The notes under the pieces were generated by a model, which ran no database searches, was not told the DNA's origin, and saw only the letters and a list, made by a program, of their open reading frames with translations. From the NCBI GenBank assembly GCA_018350325.1, contig JAEVLN010000009.1:455388-519387 (forward strand): a stretch of DNA of 64,000 nt. The letters are read 5' to 3'. Below are positions 1 to 10,643 of this stretch, piece after piece (position 1 is the first letter of the stretch; each line of letters opens with the position of its first letter). This stretch comes from Globodera rostochiensis (lineage: Eukaryota > Nematoda > Chromadorea > Rhabditida > Heteroderidae). The translations under genes were made by a program, and so were the position numbers.

Positions 1-783
1 ACTTTCTTCAGAGGGCTCACAATTCCCAATTATCCCATTTGGCTTTTTTACGGTTGGGTTCCATGTGCAACTGAACGTTTGGCGTCCATATTTAATCCGG
101 TAACCGGAGCATTCTTCTTTCGGTAGCTTAGCACAATGCTCCAATAACGAACGCCTTATCTTCGCCATCAGCGCCTTGTCTCGTACACCACCAGCGAGTT
201 GGTTGCCTATTTAAAGGAGTTTAACGTTTAAAAAAATCATTTAATTCATTACGAACATTTAAAAAATAAATTGAAATTACAGAAAAATTCAATTTTATAA
301 GAGTGAGGGATCCCGCGCGGTCAGGAAAAGCGGTACTAATGCCGTCTGCTTAAAACAAAAAAACGGCCTGCGTATTCCTTGGCGTTTCAAAGTGAGTGAA
401 CAATTTTTAGTCTTTTTATGTTGTGAAGTAAATGGAAAGATATTACTGCTTGGATGTGCAGTTTGGCCTGATGAATTCGTCCAAAAAAATGTTGACGATG
501 CTTGTGGTGATGAAGATGAAGGGAAATTGGTTGAAGATGATTGTGGTAATAATGATGATGATGATGAAGAGAAATTGGTTGAAGATGATTGTGGTAATAA
601 TGATGATAAAGATGAAGAGAAATTGGTTGACGATGAAGAATGAAGTTTTGAATAATTATTCGAATTGTTCTTATTGTTCGAATTAAATAAATTGTTCAAT
701 CTTTCCATGCCCTCAACTTCCGTCCATCGAAGAAGTGTCAACAAAAACATTGTGAAGGCGGCAAGCAAAGACAATTTGTACAT
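1..783 (-). CDS. Secreted Ser-rich/Cys protein, effector candidate (copy A, 3' end cut by window)
   Basis: Two exons on the minus strand: 783-402 and 206-1, the second running off the window edge. The first begins with a clear signal peptide (start MYKL, hydrophobic core LLAAFTMFLLTLL) followed by an Asn-rich stretch and imperfect repeats of SSSSTNFSSS. The second holds a Cys motif C-x7-C-x13-C-x-W. The start is the ATG at 783-781; the upstream ATG-like frame is not needed. Donor T|GTTCAC and the acceptor at 207-208 keep phase 1. The gene is a diverged inverted copy of the one at 54408-55188: signal peptide, linker, intron phase and Cys motif all match, and the upstream flank is also shared. 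I do not recognise the family. Effector function is inference from secretion, low complexity and the ATGCCA hexamer 72 bp upstream. Confidence 0.7.
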
Positions 784-1140
784 TTTTCTTTTATAAAAAT
801 TCAAAGTTATTTTAAGACAATAAAAAAGCCATCAAAACCTTTTAAAAGGATTTAATGCCAAAAATTATTATTTTTTGTGTGAAGATGAATTTGATTGAAA
901 TATATGTATATAAATGAATGAATAAATGTAATGAAATTGAAGCGCTTTAAATGGTTTAATGTCATTTAGCCTTAATGTTGGAAAATCTATTTTATTGAAT
1001 TTATTGAAAGAATTTACACTGGCAAATTGCGATGTGTAAATAAATTAACAAAAATGGGTTTATATTTGTAAAATCATAAGATTATACAAGTGCTTACTTT
1101 TGGGAAATAAATCGTAAAGTGGGAAATTTATTTCATTCAA
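784..1140. repeat. Upstream flank shared in inverted orientation with 54070-54407
   Basis: This stretch, read on the minus strand, aligns base for base with many short gaps to the plus strand at 54070-54407 (for example the shared run TAATCTTATGATTTTACAAA). It is the 5' flank of copy A of the Ser-rich secreted gene, so the duplication carried the promoter. About 290 bp from 1141 to 1432 beyond it is AT-rich and shows no gene. Confidence 0.75.
855..860 (-). promoter_or_regulatory. ATGCCA hexamer (DOG-box-like)
   Basis: The hexamer ATGCCA lies 72 bp from the ATG of copy A. The same hexamer sits at the matching place before copy B. The DOG box is known as this hexamer in promoters of dorsal gland effectors of Globodera, usually in several copies. 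Only one copy is seen here, so function is a guess. Confidence 0.25.
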
Positions 1141-1889
1141 TACATTTTAAATTTTAATTGTAAAGTATTTAAATTTATGCTATTTTACAAAGAATTCGAA
1201 CCCCCTAAAAGCTAAAATTATTAACGAATACTTTTTAGAATTTCTTTTTCTGTCTGCTCTCTTATAGACTAAGCTATTTTCTTTTTTTTACGTTTCTTAT
1301 TTAACACAAAGTAGCGAGTCTCCAAATTAACATCTCTTTTTGTTGGATTGACTTTATTCGTTGCCACAAGGTCAGGCGGCGAGTGCTGCCGCTTTGCCAT
1401 TCTGACAGATTTGCATGCGCGTTTGTCACTCTTGCTGGTATTCATAATGCTAACTATCCGCAGCTTTATCGCTAGCTGCAGATAAAACCGTATTCATAAT
1501 GCTAAGGATTAAAATCCGTATTCATAATGATCGTTTCTTTGCAAAAATATCCTTAGCCTTAGCTGCAGATAGACTCCGTATTCATAATGCTAAGGCTAGG
1601 GTAGCAGCTACCTAGCTGCCCCTATCTTCATCGAGATGAGGATAGTTAGGAAAAATAACATTTCCATAATTTGAAAAATATTTTAAATAATTTTAAAATA
1701 ATAAGGTTCAATTAATTTAATCTTTCTTATTCTTTTCTAACAATAATAAATGTTGTTTGTGAAAAGAAATTAAGAAAAAATAATTCTGCGCAATATTAGC
1801 ACGAACTATGAAACCATCCCCCATTGTTGTTATATCTTCCCCAATATTTTGATCTTGTTCTGGTTGTTCATCAATCAAATTTTCTTCAT

Positions 1890-2034
1890 CAAATCAGGGA
1901 CGCCTTTCATAATAGCGATATTATGAAGAACGGCAGCTGAAACGATGAGCATGCCAATGTTTTGCAATTTAATTCGAATTGGTATTTGAAGAGAATGGAA
2001 TCGTTTTTTTAAGCGTCCAAAATGTGTCACAAAG
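1890..2034 (-). pseudogene. Harbinger (DDE_Tnp_4-type) transposase, C-terminal fragment
   Basis: Minus-strand translation gives [15 protein letters not shown], then about 20 residues on AAVLHNIAI. These match the C-terminal block of Harbinger transposases (G-x-LK-x-RF ... LHNIAI), where the last catalytic acidic residue lies upstream. No upstream catalytic domain is present in the element, and stops follow soon after, so this is a decayed remnant. It supports the superfamily call made from the 3-bp target duplication. Confidence 0.7.
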
Positions 2035-2214
2035 AATTTAAAAATACACAATAGTGTATAAACATAATGATATCCAAAGCGTGGAAGAGTAAAAACTCAT
2101 AATTTGATAAATAGTATCAGTGCTCGAGAAGTCGAGAAGTCATTTCGGAAGTAAATACCATTTTTAAAAGACAATGGAGAGAAGAGTAGTGTGGCTGTAG
2201 CTAGGTATCTGCAG

Positions 2215-4435
2215 TAGGGCTGCTCGGGAATTGAAATTTACCGAGAATCGAGAACCGAGACCGAGACCGAGAAATGACACCGAGAACCGAGACCGAGAAA
2301 TGACCCCGAGACTCGAGACCGAGAACGAGACCCAAAAAAACCGAGAAATTTCTCGACTCGGGAACCGAGAACCGAGAAATTTCTAATTTTTTTTTTTTCA
2401 ATTCACTAAAAGAATTTGTTTTTATAACCACACAAAATATTTTACATTAAAATATTATCCATCAAAATTGAAATGTAAAAAAAGTTGTTGCTTTCCATGT
2501 GTCTCCGAGAGACTCGATCGGTTAGGACAATAGATTTCAGACAACTTGCTGAACGTCCTTTCTGACTCTACACTTCCAGGTGGAGGGCACAAAAATTTCG
2601 GCACAATTTGTTTAATGTGAGGGTATGTTGTGTTGTGCCTCCAAAATTCCAAAGGATTAGTGTCAGATGCAATAGTTGAAGTCTACAAAATACGATGCGT
2701 CTATATTTAAAAAAATTGTAGCTTACTTTAAAAAATGAATCAATTTCTTGCCCAATCTCATTTTCTGTTGAATCGTTTTGTGAAAGAATTGCGCCAGAGA
2801 ACTCGGGATCGGTAAACAAAAAATTGGCCATTGGATTATCGGAATGCTGAATAACAGGCCCATTGTTTGAATCCGAGTCGGAAAAACGTCGGCTTGGGTT
2901 TATAAACAATTCCACTTCCGTTTTCAAAAGGACTTTGTTTTGAAAGCGATCTTCCAAACTAAAAATGTTCGGATGATTTTTGTACCGCGGATCGATCAAG
3001 GTAGCAATGACCAAAAATCTGAAAAATGTCAATTGGTTCACAAAATAAGTGAGCTTAAATTTATTAACCTTTTGCACTCATATTTAGCCATTCGCGTTTT
3101 CAATCCGTTTACGACAATTTTTTTGAAAAGTTTCATCGGGTCAGAATCTGTACACTTTTCATTCAACATTGTTAAAAGGCACCGATAGATGGGGAGGACC
3201 GAAGAAATGGACTCATCTCTGTTGGAAAGTTGTTTTGTAAACTTGTCAAATGGAGCCAATACCTCAAAAAGAAAAGTTGTAACTGAACCAATTTAGAGAT
3301 TTTACCGCTGAAAGGTTTTTTAGCAACTCAAAATTGGGTAATTTTAATTCTGGGAAGTCAATCTGCGCCAAACTTAATGCCCTTTGTTGTTGGATGATGC
3401 GGTCCACCATATACAGAGTGCTATTCCAACGCGTAATAACATCCTTAAATTTCAAAAATTATAAAATAGGATTTTTCAAAAATCAACCGAAAATTTTGTA
3501 AAGTCACCTGAATCAGTCCAGTTTTGGGTGCGTCTATTAGATCCTGTTGCCGTCGAAGCACGTTTTGGAAATTCTTAGATCGATTATAAAATCCGACCAA
3601 TTCGCGGCACATTTGAATTTCTTTTTTTATTTCCGGGACGCTTTTTGTACGGTGCTCGAGACCGTCAGAAAGTGCCTAAAATATTAGTTAGATACGTTTA
3701 CTGGCAAATCTTACTAAATTGAGCTTATGGCAAAAGCAATCAAAGTTTTCAACATTCAATTCATCGGTTGCGCTAATCATCGAGGAAGCTGCATCCCGTA
3801 AAATAACATGAACTCGATTGAGATCAATTTCAAATTGTTTCAAAATTTCTGAGATACATTGTCGAATGTTTTGTCCGGTGTGCGCCTCATTCATTGGTTC
3901 AGTGCTTAGAACCTTCCATTTTCGTTCAAAACCTTCATCGATGTAATGGGCAGTCAAACTTAATTAACTAAGTAAAATTTGAAGATCAGGTTCGGCTTAA
4001 AAAAGTACCTCAAAAAATTCTTCTTTTTCTTTTTATTTGTCCATAATCAAGTTTGGGGTTGTTGTTCTCCGTTTCGTCCAAGAATACTTCGTCATATTGC
4101 TCCTCAGTTTCATTTTCAATATCATTTGATAAAGCCATTTCAATATCCATTCTATTTAAAAAATATATAGCATAAAATAGTGAGAAAAAAAATAAATTAA
4201 AAGTACGAATTTTGTTTACATTTAAATTTTAAATTGTATTGGCGAAATGACCTCACACTAATTTTGAGTTTGGCTTCAAAGGATGAAATGATTAGAAAAA
4301 GGCAATCTTTACCAGTGCAAAAAAGTCTCGTTTTCCGAGACTAAAAACCCGAGACCGAGAACCGAGACCGAGACCCAAAAAAACCGAGAAATTTCTCGAC
4401 TCGAAAACCGAGACCGAGAATCTCGAGCAGCCCTA
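2215..4435. mobile_element. hAT transposon (2.2 kb) nested in the Harbinger-like element
   Basis: The terminal inverted repeats are TAGGGCTGCTCG at 2215 and CGAGCAGCCCTA ending at 4435. An exact 8-bp target duplication ATCTGCAG flanks it (2207-2214 and 4436-4443), the length expected of hAT. Both subterminal regions (2230-2380 and 4328-4425) are built of GAGACC/GAGAACC hexamer-like repeats in opposite orientation. Inside is a spliced transposase on the minus strand. The perfect target duplication suggests a fairly recent insertion. Similar subterminal fragments occur at 6252-6450, 57673-57705 and 62805-62856, so the family is dispersed. Confidence 0.93.
2455..4150 (-). CDS. hAT transposase
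   Basis: Multi-exon transposase on the minus strand. Possible first exon starts at the ATG 4150-4148 (acidic, MDIEMALSND). Later exons show the hAT signatures: DAASSMISA with CHKLNL near 3690-3800, TRWNSTLYMVDRI near 3400, LIDPRYKN near 2985, and the C-terminal dimerisation block SVESERTFSKL near 2540 to the stop at 2455. A BED zinc finger was not seen at the N terminus. Exon borders were not all resolved and I cannot say that the reading frame is fully intact. The role would be cut-and-paste transposition of 2215-4435 and related MITEs. Confidence 0.75.
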
Positions 4436-4567
4436 ATCTGCAGATAAAAAAATCCTCGGCTGCAGATAGTTAGCGCTAGCATTATGAATACGGATTTTAT
4501 CTGCAGATTTTTTTATCTGCAGCTACCCTATCAGCTTATCCGTAGCTGCAGATAATTATCCTTAGCA

Positions 4568-5789
4568 TTATGAATACCAGCATCTGTTAGCCCAGCAGTT
4601 ATTTGTGTTTGACACAACGAATAAATCGACACGATTGTTTGCTCGAGTTTCGCAACGAATTCGTGGAATACGGTAATCCTTAAGCAGTTGTTGTCGGAAT
4701 GAGGCGCCTGCCCACAGGAGAAGCCAACTGGAGATCACCACACAGCCCGTGTCCAACACCCACGGGTAGTGCGCGTACATCGCCATAGCCATCGGCATGT
4801 TTTGCGAATTAGTAGCAATGTAAACGCCAATCTGAAAGCAATAAATCAATTTGAATTAACTTTTGTATTTTTAACTAAAATATAACAAAAAGACAAGCGA
4901 TGAGCGCGTGCCCACTGAAAGTGGCCAATGCGTATATGAACAACTTCCGCTCGAGCTGATCAGAGCTGTCCGGATTGATAAATTTCTTTTTATGCCATTT
5001 ATAGGCCACGAAGGCGCCAATGTTGATCAGAATGCACACGGACATGAAAATGACGGAAGAAGCGGCGTCCATGTAGTTCAAGTAGTTCATATACGGAGCC
5101 TAATGAAAGTTTGTTTAAATTAAACAAGGCTTTAACAATTGGGTCAGATCAAATTAATATAATCAGATTGATTACGTCTCCGGCTTCATATAGTAATAAG
5201 CTCTGATCGGTAGAATTGGGGTTTTCTTTTTGGAGAATTCCTTCACTTTTGAACAGAACCCAATTAGTGCAAATTGGCATACAAAAAACGATAATCGCCA
5301 CTAGCGGAAGAAACTTTCGCCATAACTAAAAAAAGACATTTTAATTTTTTGGAATAAAAAAAATGCCAAACTTTTTCATGCTTCAACGGCACAGAGATTG
5401 CTGTCAATCGGTTGAGAAGGATGAAAGCGGTGGCCAAACTGTTGGCCTGTAAGGTGTACCCGGTGAGGAAGAAGGCCAGGTCGATCATCCAGTTTGGGAG
5501 CAGGGAATAGACCGGGTACATGACGGAGCCGAAGAGAATGGGCAGTCTGTAGCCGTAGAACGAGTTCAACACGTACAGCACGTCCTGAAGGCTTTAATTT
5601 TTAATTTAAAAACATTTTTACCGGAATTGCCCGAATGATGAAAAGTGAGTAGAATGAATTGTGAAATTGTTTGTGCCGGAAAATGGTGACAATTTCGGCA
5701 ATGTAAAGTGCCAACGACGGGATACTCAGACACATGGCAAAGTAAATGAACGGGTCTCGTGCCGAAATTGACCACTCGAGAATGTCCAT
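4568..5789 (-). CDS. Serpentine receptor, Srg-like 7TM chemoreceptor (copy 1, 3' end altered by transposon)
   Basis: Five exons on the minus strand: 5789-5622, 5584-5372, 5325-5176, 5099-4887, 4831-4568, all joined in phase 0, giving about 335 aa. Seven hydrophobic segments are recognisable. The second exon ends in ILLNRLTAISVPLKHEK and the third continues LWRKFLP, the arginine-containing TM3 end and TM4 start typical of nematode Srg receptors. TM7 carries HYPWVLDTGCVVISSWLL. The product should be a chemosensory G-protein-coupled receptor. Its paralogue at 13069-14288 differs at only a few residues. The last residues here (CWYS and the TAA) are read from the terminal inverted repeat of the Harbinger-like element inserted at 4582. 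The rest is intact, so the gene may still work. Confidence 0.85.
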
Positions 5790-6027
5790 TTAAGTTATTT
5801 GGAATAAATATAAATTTTAGTACAAGAAAATAATAAAGTCCCGGCAAAACTTTTATAATAATTAAATTAATTTTTTGAATATGAAAAAACTTGAATTTGA
5901 GCGGTGGCATTTGTGCACTTTGCCCACAAAAATACGCCTTTCGCCTCCATCTCTCCGGTTTTCACAGTCCGACGGACGACAAAAATTGGGCCCACAACTT
6001 TTTACCAGTGTTTTGCTGTTCCAACAA

Positions 6028-6160
6028 TTTTGAACCTGTTCCTGTTCCTGTTCTGTTCTGAAATCTTAGAACAGCCTATCTGTTCTGTTCCTGTTCTGTT
6101 CCGACCTCGAGAACAGAACAGGAACAGGAACAGAACAGGAACAGAACAGAGTAAACTGTT
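6028..6160. repeat. CTGTTC/GAACAG foldback repeat
   Basis: Runs of CTGTTC-CTGTTC on the left arm face runs of GAACAGGAACAG on the right arm, around a centre at about 6105. The DNA could form a long imperfect hairpin. The unit recurs at 6984-7181. Confidence 0.8.
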
Positions 6161-6486
6161 CTTAGACTGTTCCAAATTAAAAATTTTCCGAGTGAAATTC
6201 AGTCTGAAATTTTAATCGATGATTCATTGGTCAAAGTGTTCGTCACTTCCTAGTGATGCTCGAGACCTAACTTTAACAAGAGTTGCCCCCGAGACTCGAG
6301 AATTGACTCCCAAAAATCCGAGACTTTTACCAAAATATTTTAAGTTAGGTTTATAAGGTTGCTCCTCGACCCTCTGGGAGCCGAGGATGTCGGGGTTGGT
6401 CATATCGAGGGTCGGGGGCGACCCAATTTTGAGAATGGGGAGCAGCCCTAATTCAAAATTTTTTGAGAATTCTGCTTTACATCAGG

Positions 6487-6545
6487 GGGGAGGGGCGGGG
6501 GGGGGGGGGGTCGGCGGTGCCAATAGGCGCCGCCGAGAAAATTTT
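6487..6545. repeat. G-run plus GC-rich hairpin, end of a dispersed repeat
   Basis: A tract of about 14 G is followed by GGCGGTGCCAATAGGCGCC and GCCGAGAAAATTTTGAA. Related hairpins with the same AAAATTTT flank occur at 24881-24910, 25031-25069 and 53768-53800, and weaker ones at 26388-26413 and 41172-41208. Confidence 0.7.
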
Positions 6546-6734
6546 GAATTTTTGACTTAATTTGTTAAGGGATTTGCAACCATTTTTTGAAGATTTTGAT
6601 GGAATTGTTAAAAAAATGGTCTTGATTTTTAAAAACAAAAGGGTACCCCTATGATTTTTTTCTCAAGTTTAATGAAATTTTTCAAAAAATATTAAATCTA
6701 AAATATTTTTAATTACCATCAAAGTTCGTAAAGA

Positions 6735-6925
6735 GAAAAAAAAATCATTTACAAAGTAGGGGGTTCGAACCCACAGCCCCAGGCATCACATATCACTCAC
6801 CATTACACCACACCAGGGAGTAAAGAATAAAGAATAAAAAAGAATTTCACTAGGAAAAGTTGAACCTTAGACAAAATTGAACCAAGGCACACAATTTAAC
6901 CACTGCGCCACGTGAGATCATAATG
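6735..6925 (-). repeat. tRNA-derived SINE-like sequences (two)
   Basis: On the minus strand, 6810-6750 has an A-box-like TGGTGTAATGG and a B-box-like GGGTTCGAACCC, but no 3' strand pairs with the would-be acceptor stem. A second unit, 6920-6845, has TGGCGCAGTGG and AGGTTCAACTT. Internal polymerase III promoter boxes without a closed cloverleaf fit SINEs or tRNA pseudogenes, not a functional tRNA. Confidence 0.45.
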
Positions 6926-6983
6926 AATCGTTGGAAAATTTCAAATATATACTCAATAAAAGTTCAATTCTTCAATTTTTACC

Positions 6984-7181
6984 CTGTTCTAGCTTGGCCT
7001 GTTCTGTTCCTGTTCTGTTCCTGTTCTGTTCCTGTTCTGTTCCTGTTCTGTTCCTGTTCTGTTCCTGTTCTGTTCCTGTTCTGTTCCTGTTCCAAGGATT
7101 TTGAATCTGTTCCTGTTCCTGTGCTGTTCTGAAATCTTAGAACAGAACAGAACAGGAACAGAACAGGCCAAGCTGGAACAG
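6984..7181. repeat. CTGTTC foldback element with terminal inverted repeat
   Basis: The left end CTGTTCTAGCTTGGCC is mirrored at the right end by the complement of CTGTTCCAGCTTGGCC. Between them lie about 15 CTGTTC-type hexamers and a short opposite-strand arm. No clear target duplication is visible. This looks like a small foldback or MITE. Confidence 0.7.
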
Positions 7182-7587
7182 CAAAACACTGCTTTTTACA
7201 CAGCCAAAGAAAGCAAAAGGAAACAAAGCATTTTTTGTTGCCCCCGCGGGGCCATCACAAACATTTTTACAAGTGAATTAATTTGTACGCGTGGAAATAT
7301 TTGTAATTTTTGAAGGAATTGCTGCCGATGATTGATGAGAAGAAATATATTTGTTGCTTTTATGCTCACATCGATCACTTTTTGGAGGTGATCAAACGGA
7401 TTAAACTGCCCCAACCGATCCGAGAAAAGCCTTCACGCGTAAATCCGGACTTTCCTGTTTTGATTTTCACTGACTCGCTGTTTAATTGTTCTTTTTTATC
7501 CTTAATAATTTAATTATTTGTGGCTAAGCTTTTTTAAAGTAATAATTTGATTTATTTTGATTTAACTAATATTAAAGCAAAAATAAA

Positions 7588-9893
7588 ATGTGGAAAAATC
7601 GAATTACTATGCAACATTTTTATTCCTCGCTATTTTTTATTGCCTTTGCCCCCCTGCATATTCTGAAAATAAATGGCCAAGAAAATGCAGAGGTAATAAT
7701 TGTGTTTTTAATATTATAAATACCATAAAAAATATATTAACTTTTTTAAGATGATTAACCCGGCGGTCTGGAGCAGCTCTCAGCATGACTTGATTGTTCA
7801 TCTCCGTGCCAATTCCTACAACATCACCGCTTTTGTGCCAAACCATCCGGGCGGACCGGCCGTCCTCCAATCGGTCAACGGCCAAGACATCGAAGATTAT
7901 ATTGAAGGAAGAAAGTGCGCATTGGGCGTTTGCCATCATCATCGTTACGCATATCAGGTGCAACGAAGGCTTTAAAAGCTTTAAAAGATTTTAAACGCCT
8001 TAAATTGCTATACCAGCGGTTTGGATTTAACGCTTAAAAAAATTCTTTCAATTATTTTATATTTTGTTGATTTTTGAAATTGAAAAATTCTTTTCTCAGG
8101 TGCTCAGCCAATTTGAGATGCCATCGGATGTGATTGTTGGAGTTAATGGCAAATGGTACAATATCACTGCTTTCCTACCAAACCATCCGGGCGGTCCGTT
8201 TGTGCTCAAAGCTGTGAACGGTCAACAGAATGTGGAGGAGTATTTGGAGGGGCGAAAATGCGTTTTTGGCGTGTGCCATCGACACAGCCACGCTTATGAA
8301 GTTGGTCAAAAGTTTTTAGAAAGGTTCCGAATCAAATCCAAATTGTTTCCCTTAAAAATAGGTGCTAAGCCAATTGGAGATGTCCAGCATAAACACCGCC
8401 GCCCAATTGCCCTCTCCGCAGCCCCAACAAAATTCCTCCAATTCTTCGTCCGTCCCCTATCCCCTCGGGCGTTCAAAATCAAACTCACAGCCACAAAAAT
8501 TTGCACCGCTAGCCAAACAAAATGTTACTGAACGTTCCAACAACAGCGACAGCGACAAAAAAGAGACAATTGAACTGAGAAACAATCGGCCTGAATTTGG
8601 ATTGTCAAATAATCCATCGCATCATCAAAAAAAGGTCCGTTGGTTTGTCATCTGTCCGGCCATCCTGAAATTCTGTCGGACTAACAAATAATACTAATTT
8701 TCACTGTATAGAAAAGAATGGATTCCCTGGGGGTGGACCAAAAGGGCAAATTGTACTCTTTTTTTCCAATGTTCCATGAAATGCAACGGTTGTAGCAGTG
8801 GAAAGGATGTGGGGAAAAAGGGGGGATGGTTGGCATAGGAAAAAAGGAAAGTGTCGGCAGCTTGAATGCCTTGCTTAAATAGCCAGTGATTTCTCGTTGC
8901 TACGAGATTGAAGGACAGTGGGAAATCGGAAAGCATTTAGCAGGTGGAAAAGGCCAGTGATTGCTAAAGAGAAGATCGATGTGAATGATTGGGCCATAGA
9001 GTTTTATGGCAAAGTGTTACCAAAATTACTTCTTTTATTAAGGTTGAGAAGGAAGAGCAAATTGAAAAAAAACTGCAAAGGGACAAAAAATTCAAACAAA
9101 AATCGGAAGGGAATGTGCCAAAATCAAAAAACGTTCCGGCGGATCAAAAGCAGGCGGGCATCGGCAACAAAAAGCCAAATGCCGACATTAAAAAGCCCAC
9201 GCACTCGTCCATTTATGCGAATGTAACGGCACAAAATGCAACAAAATCGCAACAACAAAAAAGATCTAACGATAATAAAAACGTGACGAATTCCGATCGG
9301 CAATTGGCAGAAAATGGTCAAACAAATGGGCACGATAATCGGCAGAAAGGGACGAAAACTCCGCAGCAATTGGTGGGTTTCAAAACTAAAGTCATTAATA
9401 TAATAATAGGGCCCGGACTTTAGGCATTTTTTGACTGTTTTTTGAGCCTCTAGGCATGGAGAGAAACTGCCAAATGCTTACCCCGGAAATTAGAATTGGA
9501 GCGACTTTTAGTCCTATAAATGCCTAGTTTGAAGTTTTAGTGCCTAATGCCTAACTTTTAGAGCCTTTTGTCATTTTTTTGGAAAGAATTTCCAATAGAA
9601 AGGTTTTGTTTTGTTTATATTTTCTGAAACTTCGAAATTAATTGCCGAATTTTTTAAAATCAAAAATAAATTTAGGGTTTGAGCCGTTCGACGCTTCTCT
9701 AAACTTTCTGATTTAGACGAAAAGCAATTCACCGGCGGCGCCCGACAACCATTCGGCACATCGGCCGCTGATGAGATCGCCCCGGGGGCACAGAGGCGGC
9801 GCGGGAGAGGGCCGGAGGCGACGGGTGCCGCCGCCGCTTTGCTTGTTCGTCAAGCGGTCGGAGCAGCCGCCACACGACTACAAATGTGCATAA
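7588..9893 (+). CDS. Secreted protein with two cytochrome-b5-like domains and a Lys/Gln/Asn-rich tail
   Basis: Six exons, all phase 0: 7588-7692, 7751-7957, 8100-8300, 8362-8634, 9043-9372, 9717-9893; about 430 aa. The first exon encodes a signal peptide (hydrophobic LFFIAFAPLHIL). Exons 2 and 3 each encode one domain with the cytochrome b5 haem motif N-HPGG (FVPNHPGGP, FLPNHPGGP) and a downstream His cluster, CHHHRYAY or CHRHSHAY. Each domain finishes across the intron in VLSQ(F/L)EM, so the two domains and their introns arose by exon duplication. An extra segment with C-x4-C (KCALGVC, KCVFGVC) lengthens the gap between the haem histidines relative to ordinary cytochrome b5. Exons 4-6 are low complexity: Ser/Gln-rich, then Lys-rich, then Arg/Pro-rich. 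Extracellular haem binding is inference; the function is unknown. Confidence 0.75.
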
Positions 9894-10433
9894 ACACGAA
9901 GGAACAGAAGGCGGCCAAAGAATCTTCAGAACAAAATTGGCTAATTTGATTTAAATTTCTTCTTGATAAAATGCCAAAAAGGGGCAAATTTTACAAACTG
10001 AAAAATTTGTCTTACTGAACTGTCGATTTGGAAGGAAATATAAAAATAAAATCAAAATACCAAATTTCTTGCATTTTGGGAATGTAAGTTAACACCATAC
10101 ATACAAAAAGACTCTGATCACTTGTGTGCCGAAAGGGATCGTAATCAGAAACTCTTCATATTATTTTCTTTATCAAAAATTTACATTAAAATAAAATTGA
10201 AATTAAAGATAAATATAGCCGCATAAATATTATCGAAATTTTGAACGATTATTCGTATTATTTATTCTTCATTACTAAATTGAAACGGTTGGTTGTTCCT
10301 TCCTTCTCTCCTCCAATACATTGCACAAGTTTAAAATCATTCTAAATCTTTTGCATAAAGAGAATTCCTTGTTTTGTTTCTTTCCCTTTTTTTATTACAT
10401 CAAACCAATTTAATTAAAATTCAATTTTAATAT
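9894..10433. other. Intergenic, no gene seen
   Basis: AT-rich DNA between two genes that meet tail to tail. No open frame, RNA gene or clear repeat was found. Confidence 0.6.
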
Positions 10434-10643
10434 TTAATTTTGGCATAAATTACAGCATTCGATGTGCGGGCATCGGAACTGCTTCAACGCGCTGTCATAG
10501 GCCTGTTCCTGCTCATCAAAAGGCTTCTTTCGGAGCTCATCTCGGTGTTCCTCACCCGAATTCATTTGTCCGCCATCGTTTGCCTCGGGGAAGGCAATTT
10601 TTGGAAAAATTAAAAATAAAATGGCAATGAATGGAACAAACAT
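10434..10643 (-). CDS. Small secreted Cys-containing peptide
   Basis: A single-exon frame of 69 aa. The start chosen is the ATG at 10643-10641 (MFVPFIAILFLIFPKIAFPE), because it gives a clean signal peptide; an upstream in-frame ATG at 10757 would put 38 polar residues before it. The mature part is acidic and ends in a Cys cluster C-x4-CC-x2-C (CPHIECCNLC). I do not recognise a family. Its neighbour at 11626-12175 is also a tiny secreted protein on the same strand. No splice site is needed. Confidence 0.5.
   Translation of the reverse strand: MFVPFIAILFLIFPKIAFPEANDGGQMNSGEEHRDELRKKPFDEQEQAYDSALKQFRCPHIECCNLCQN

Larger units (their letters stand above)
1433..4582. mobile_element. PIF/Harbinger-like DNA transposon, non-autonomous remnant, interrupted by hAT
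   Basis: The ends are inverted repeats: TGCTGGTATTCATAATGC at 1433 and its complement ending at 4582. The element is flanked by a 3-bp duplication TCT (1430-1432 and 4583-4585). The undisturbed site is visible in the paralogous gene at 13069-14288, where GTTTGTCACTCTGTTAG is continuous. The first 180 bp and last 140 bp contain several copies of GTATTCATAATGCTAA and of CTGCAGATAA in both orientations. A transposase C-terminal fragment lies at 1890-2034. A 3-bp target duplication and the fragment both point to the PIF/Harbinger superfamily, although the usual TWA target is not met. A hAT element has jumped into it. Confidence 0.85.
5790..7587. other. Intergenic, repeats only
   Basis: The spacer holds two CTGTTC foldback units, a degraded hAT end with AGGGCTGCTC-like termini (6252-6450), a G-run with a GC-rich hairpin, and tRNA-like repeats; these are listed separately. 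A short open stretch at 7313-7510 (start MKELLPMIDEKKY) has no partner exon that I can join. I see no convincing gene. Confidence 0.5.

Noticed and set aside
295..401. Extension of copy A exon 1 to the stop at 295
   Set aside because: Splicing at 401 restores homology with copy B and joins the Cys exon in phase.
6735..6925. tRNA genes
   Set aside because: A- and B-box present but acceptor stems do not pair; better explained as SINE or pseudogene.
7313..7513. Short frame MIDEKKYICCFYAHIDHF
   Set aside because: No partner exons, no recognised motif, next to a foldback; may be a fragment.
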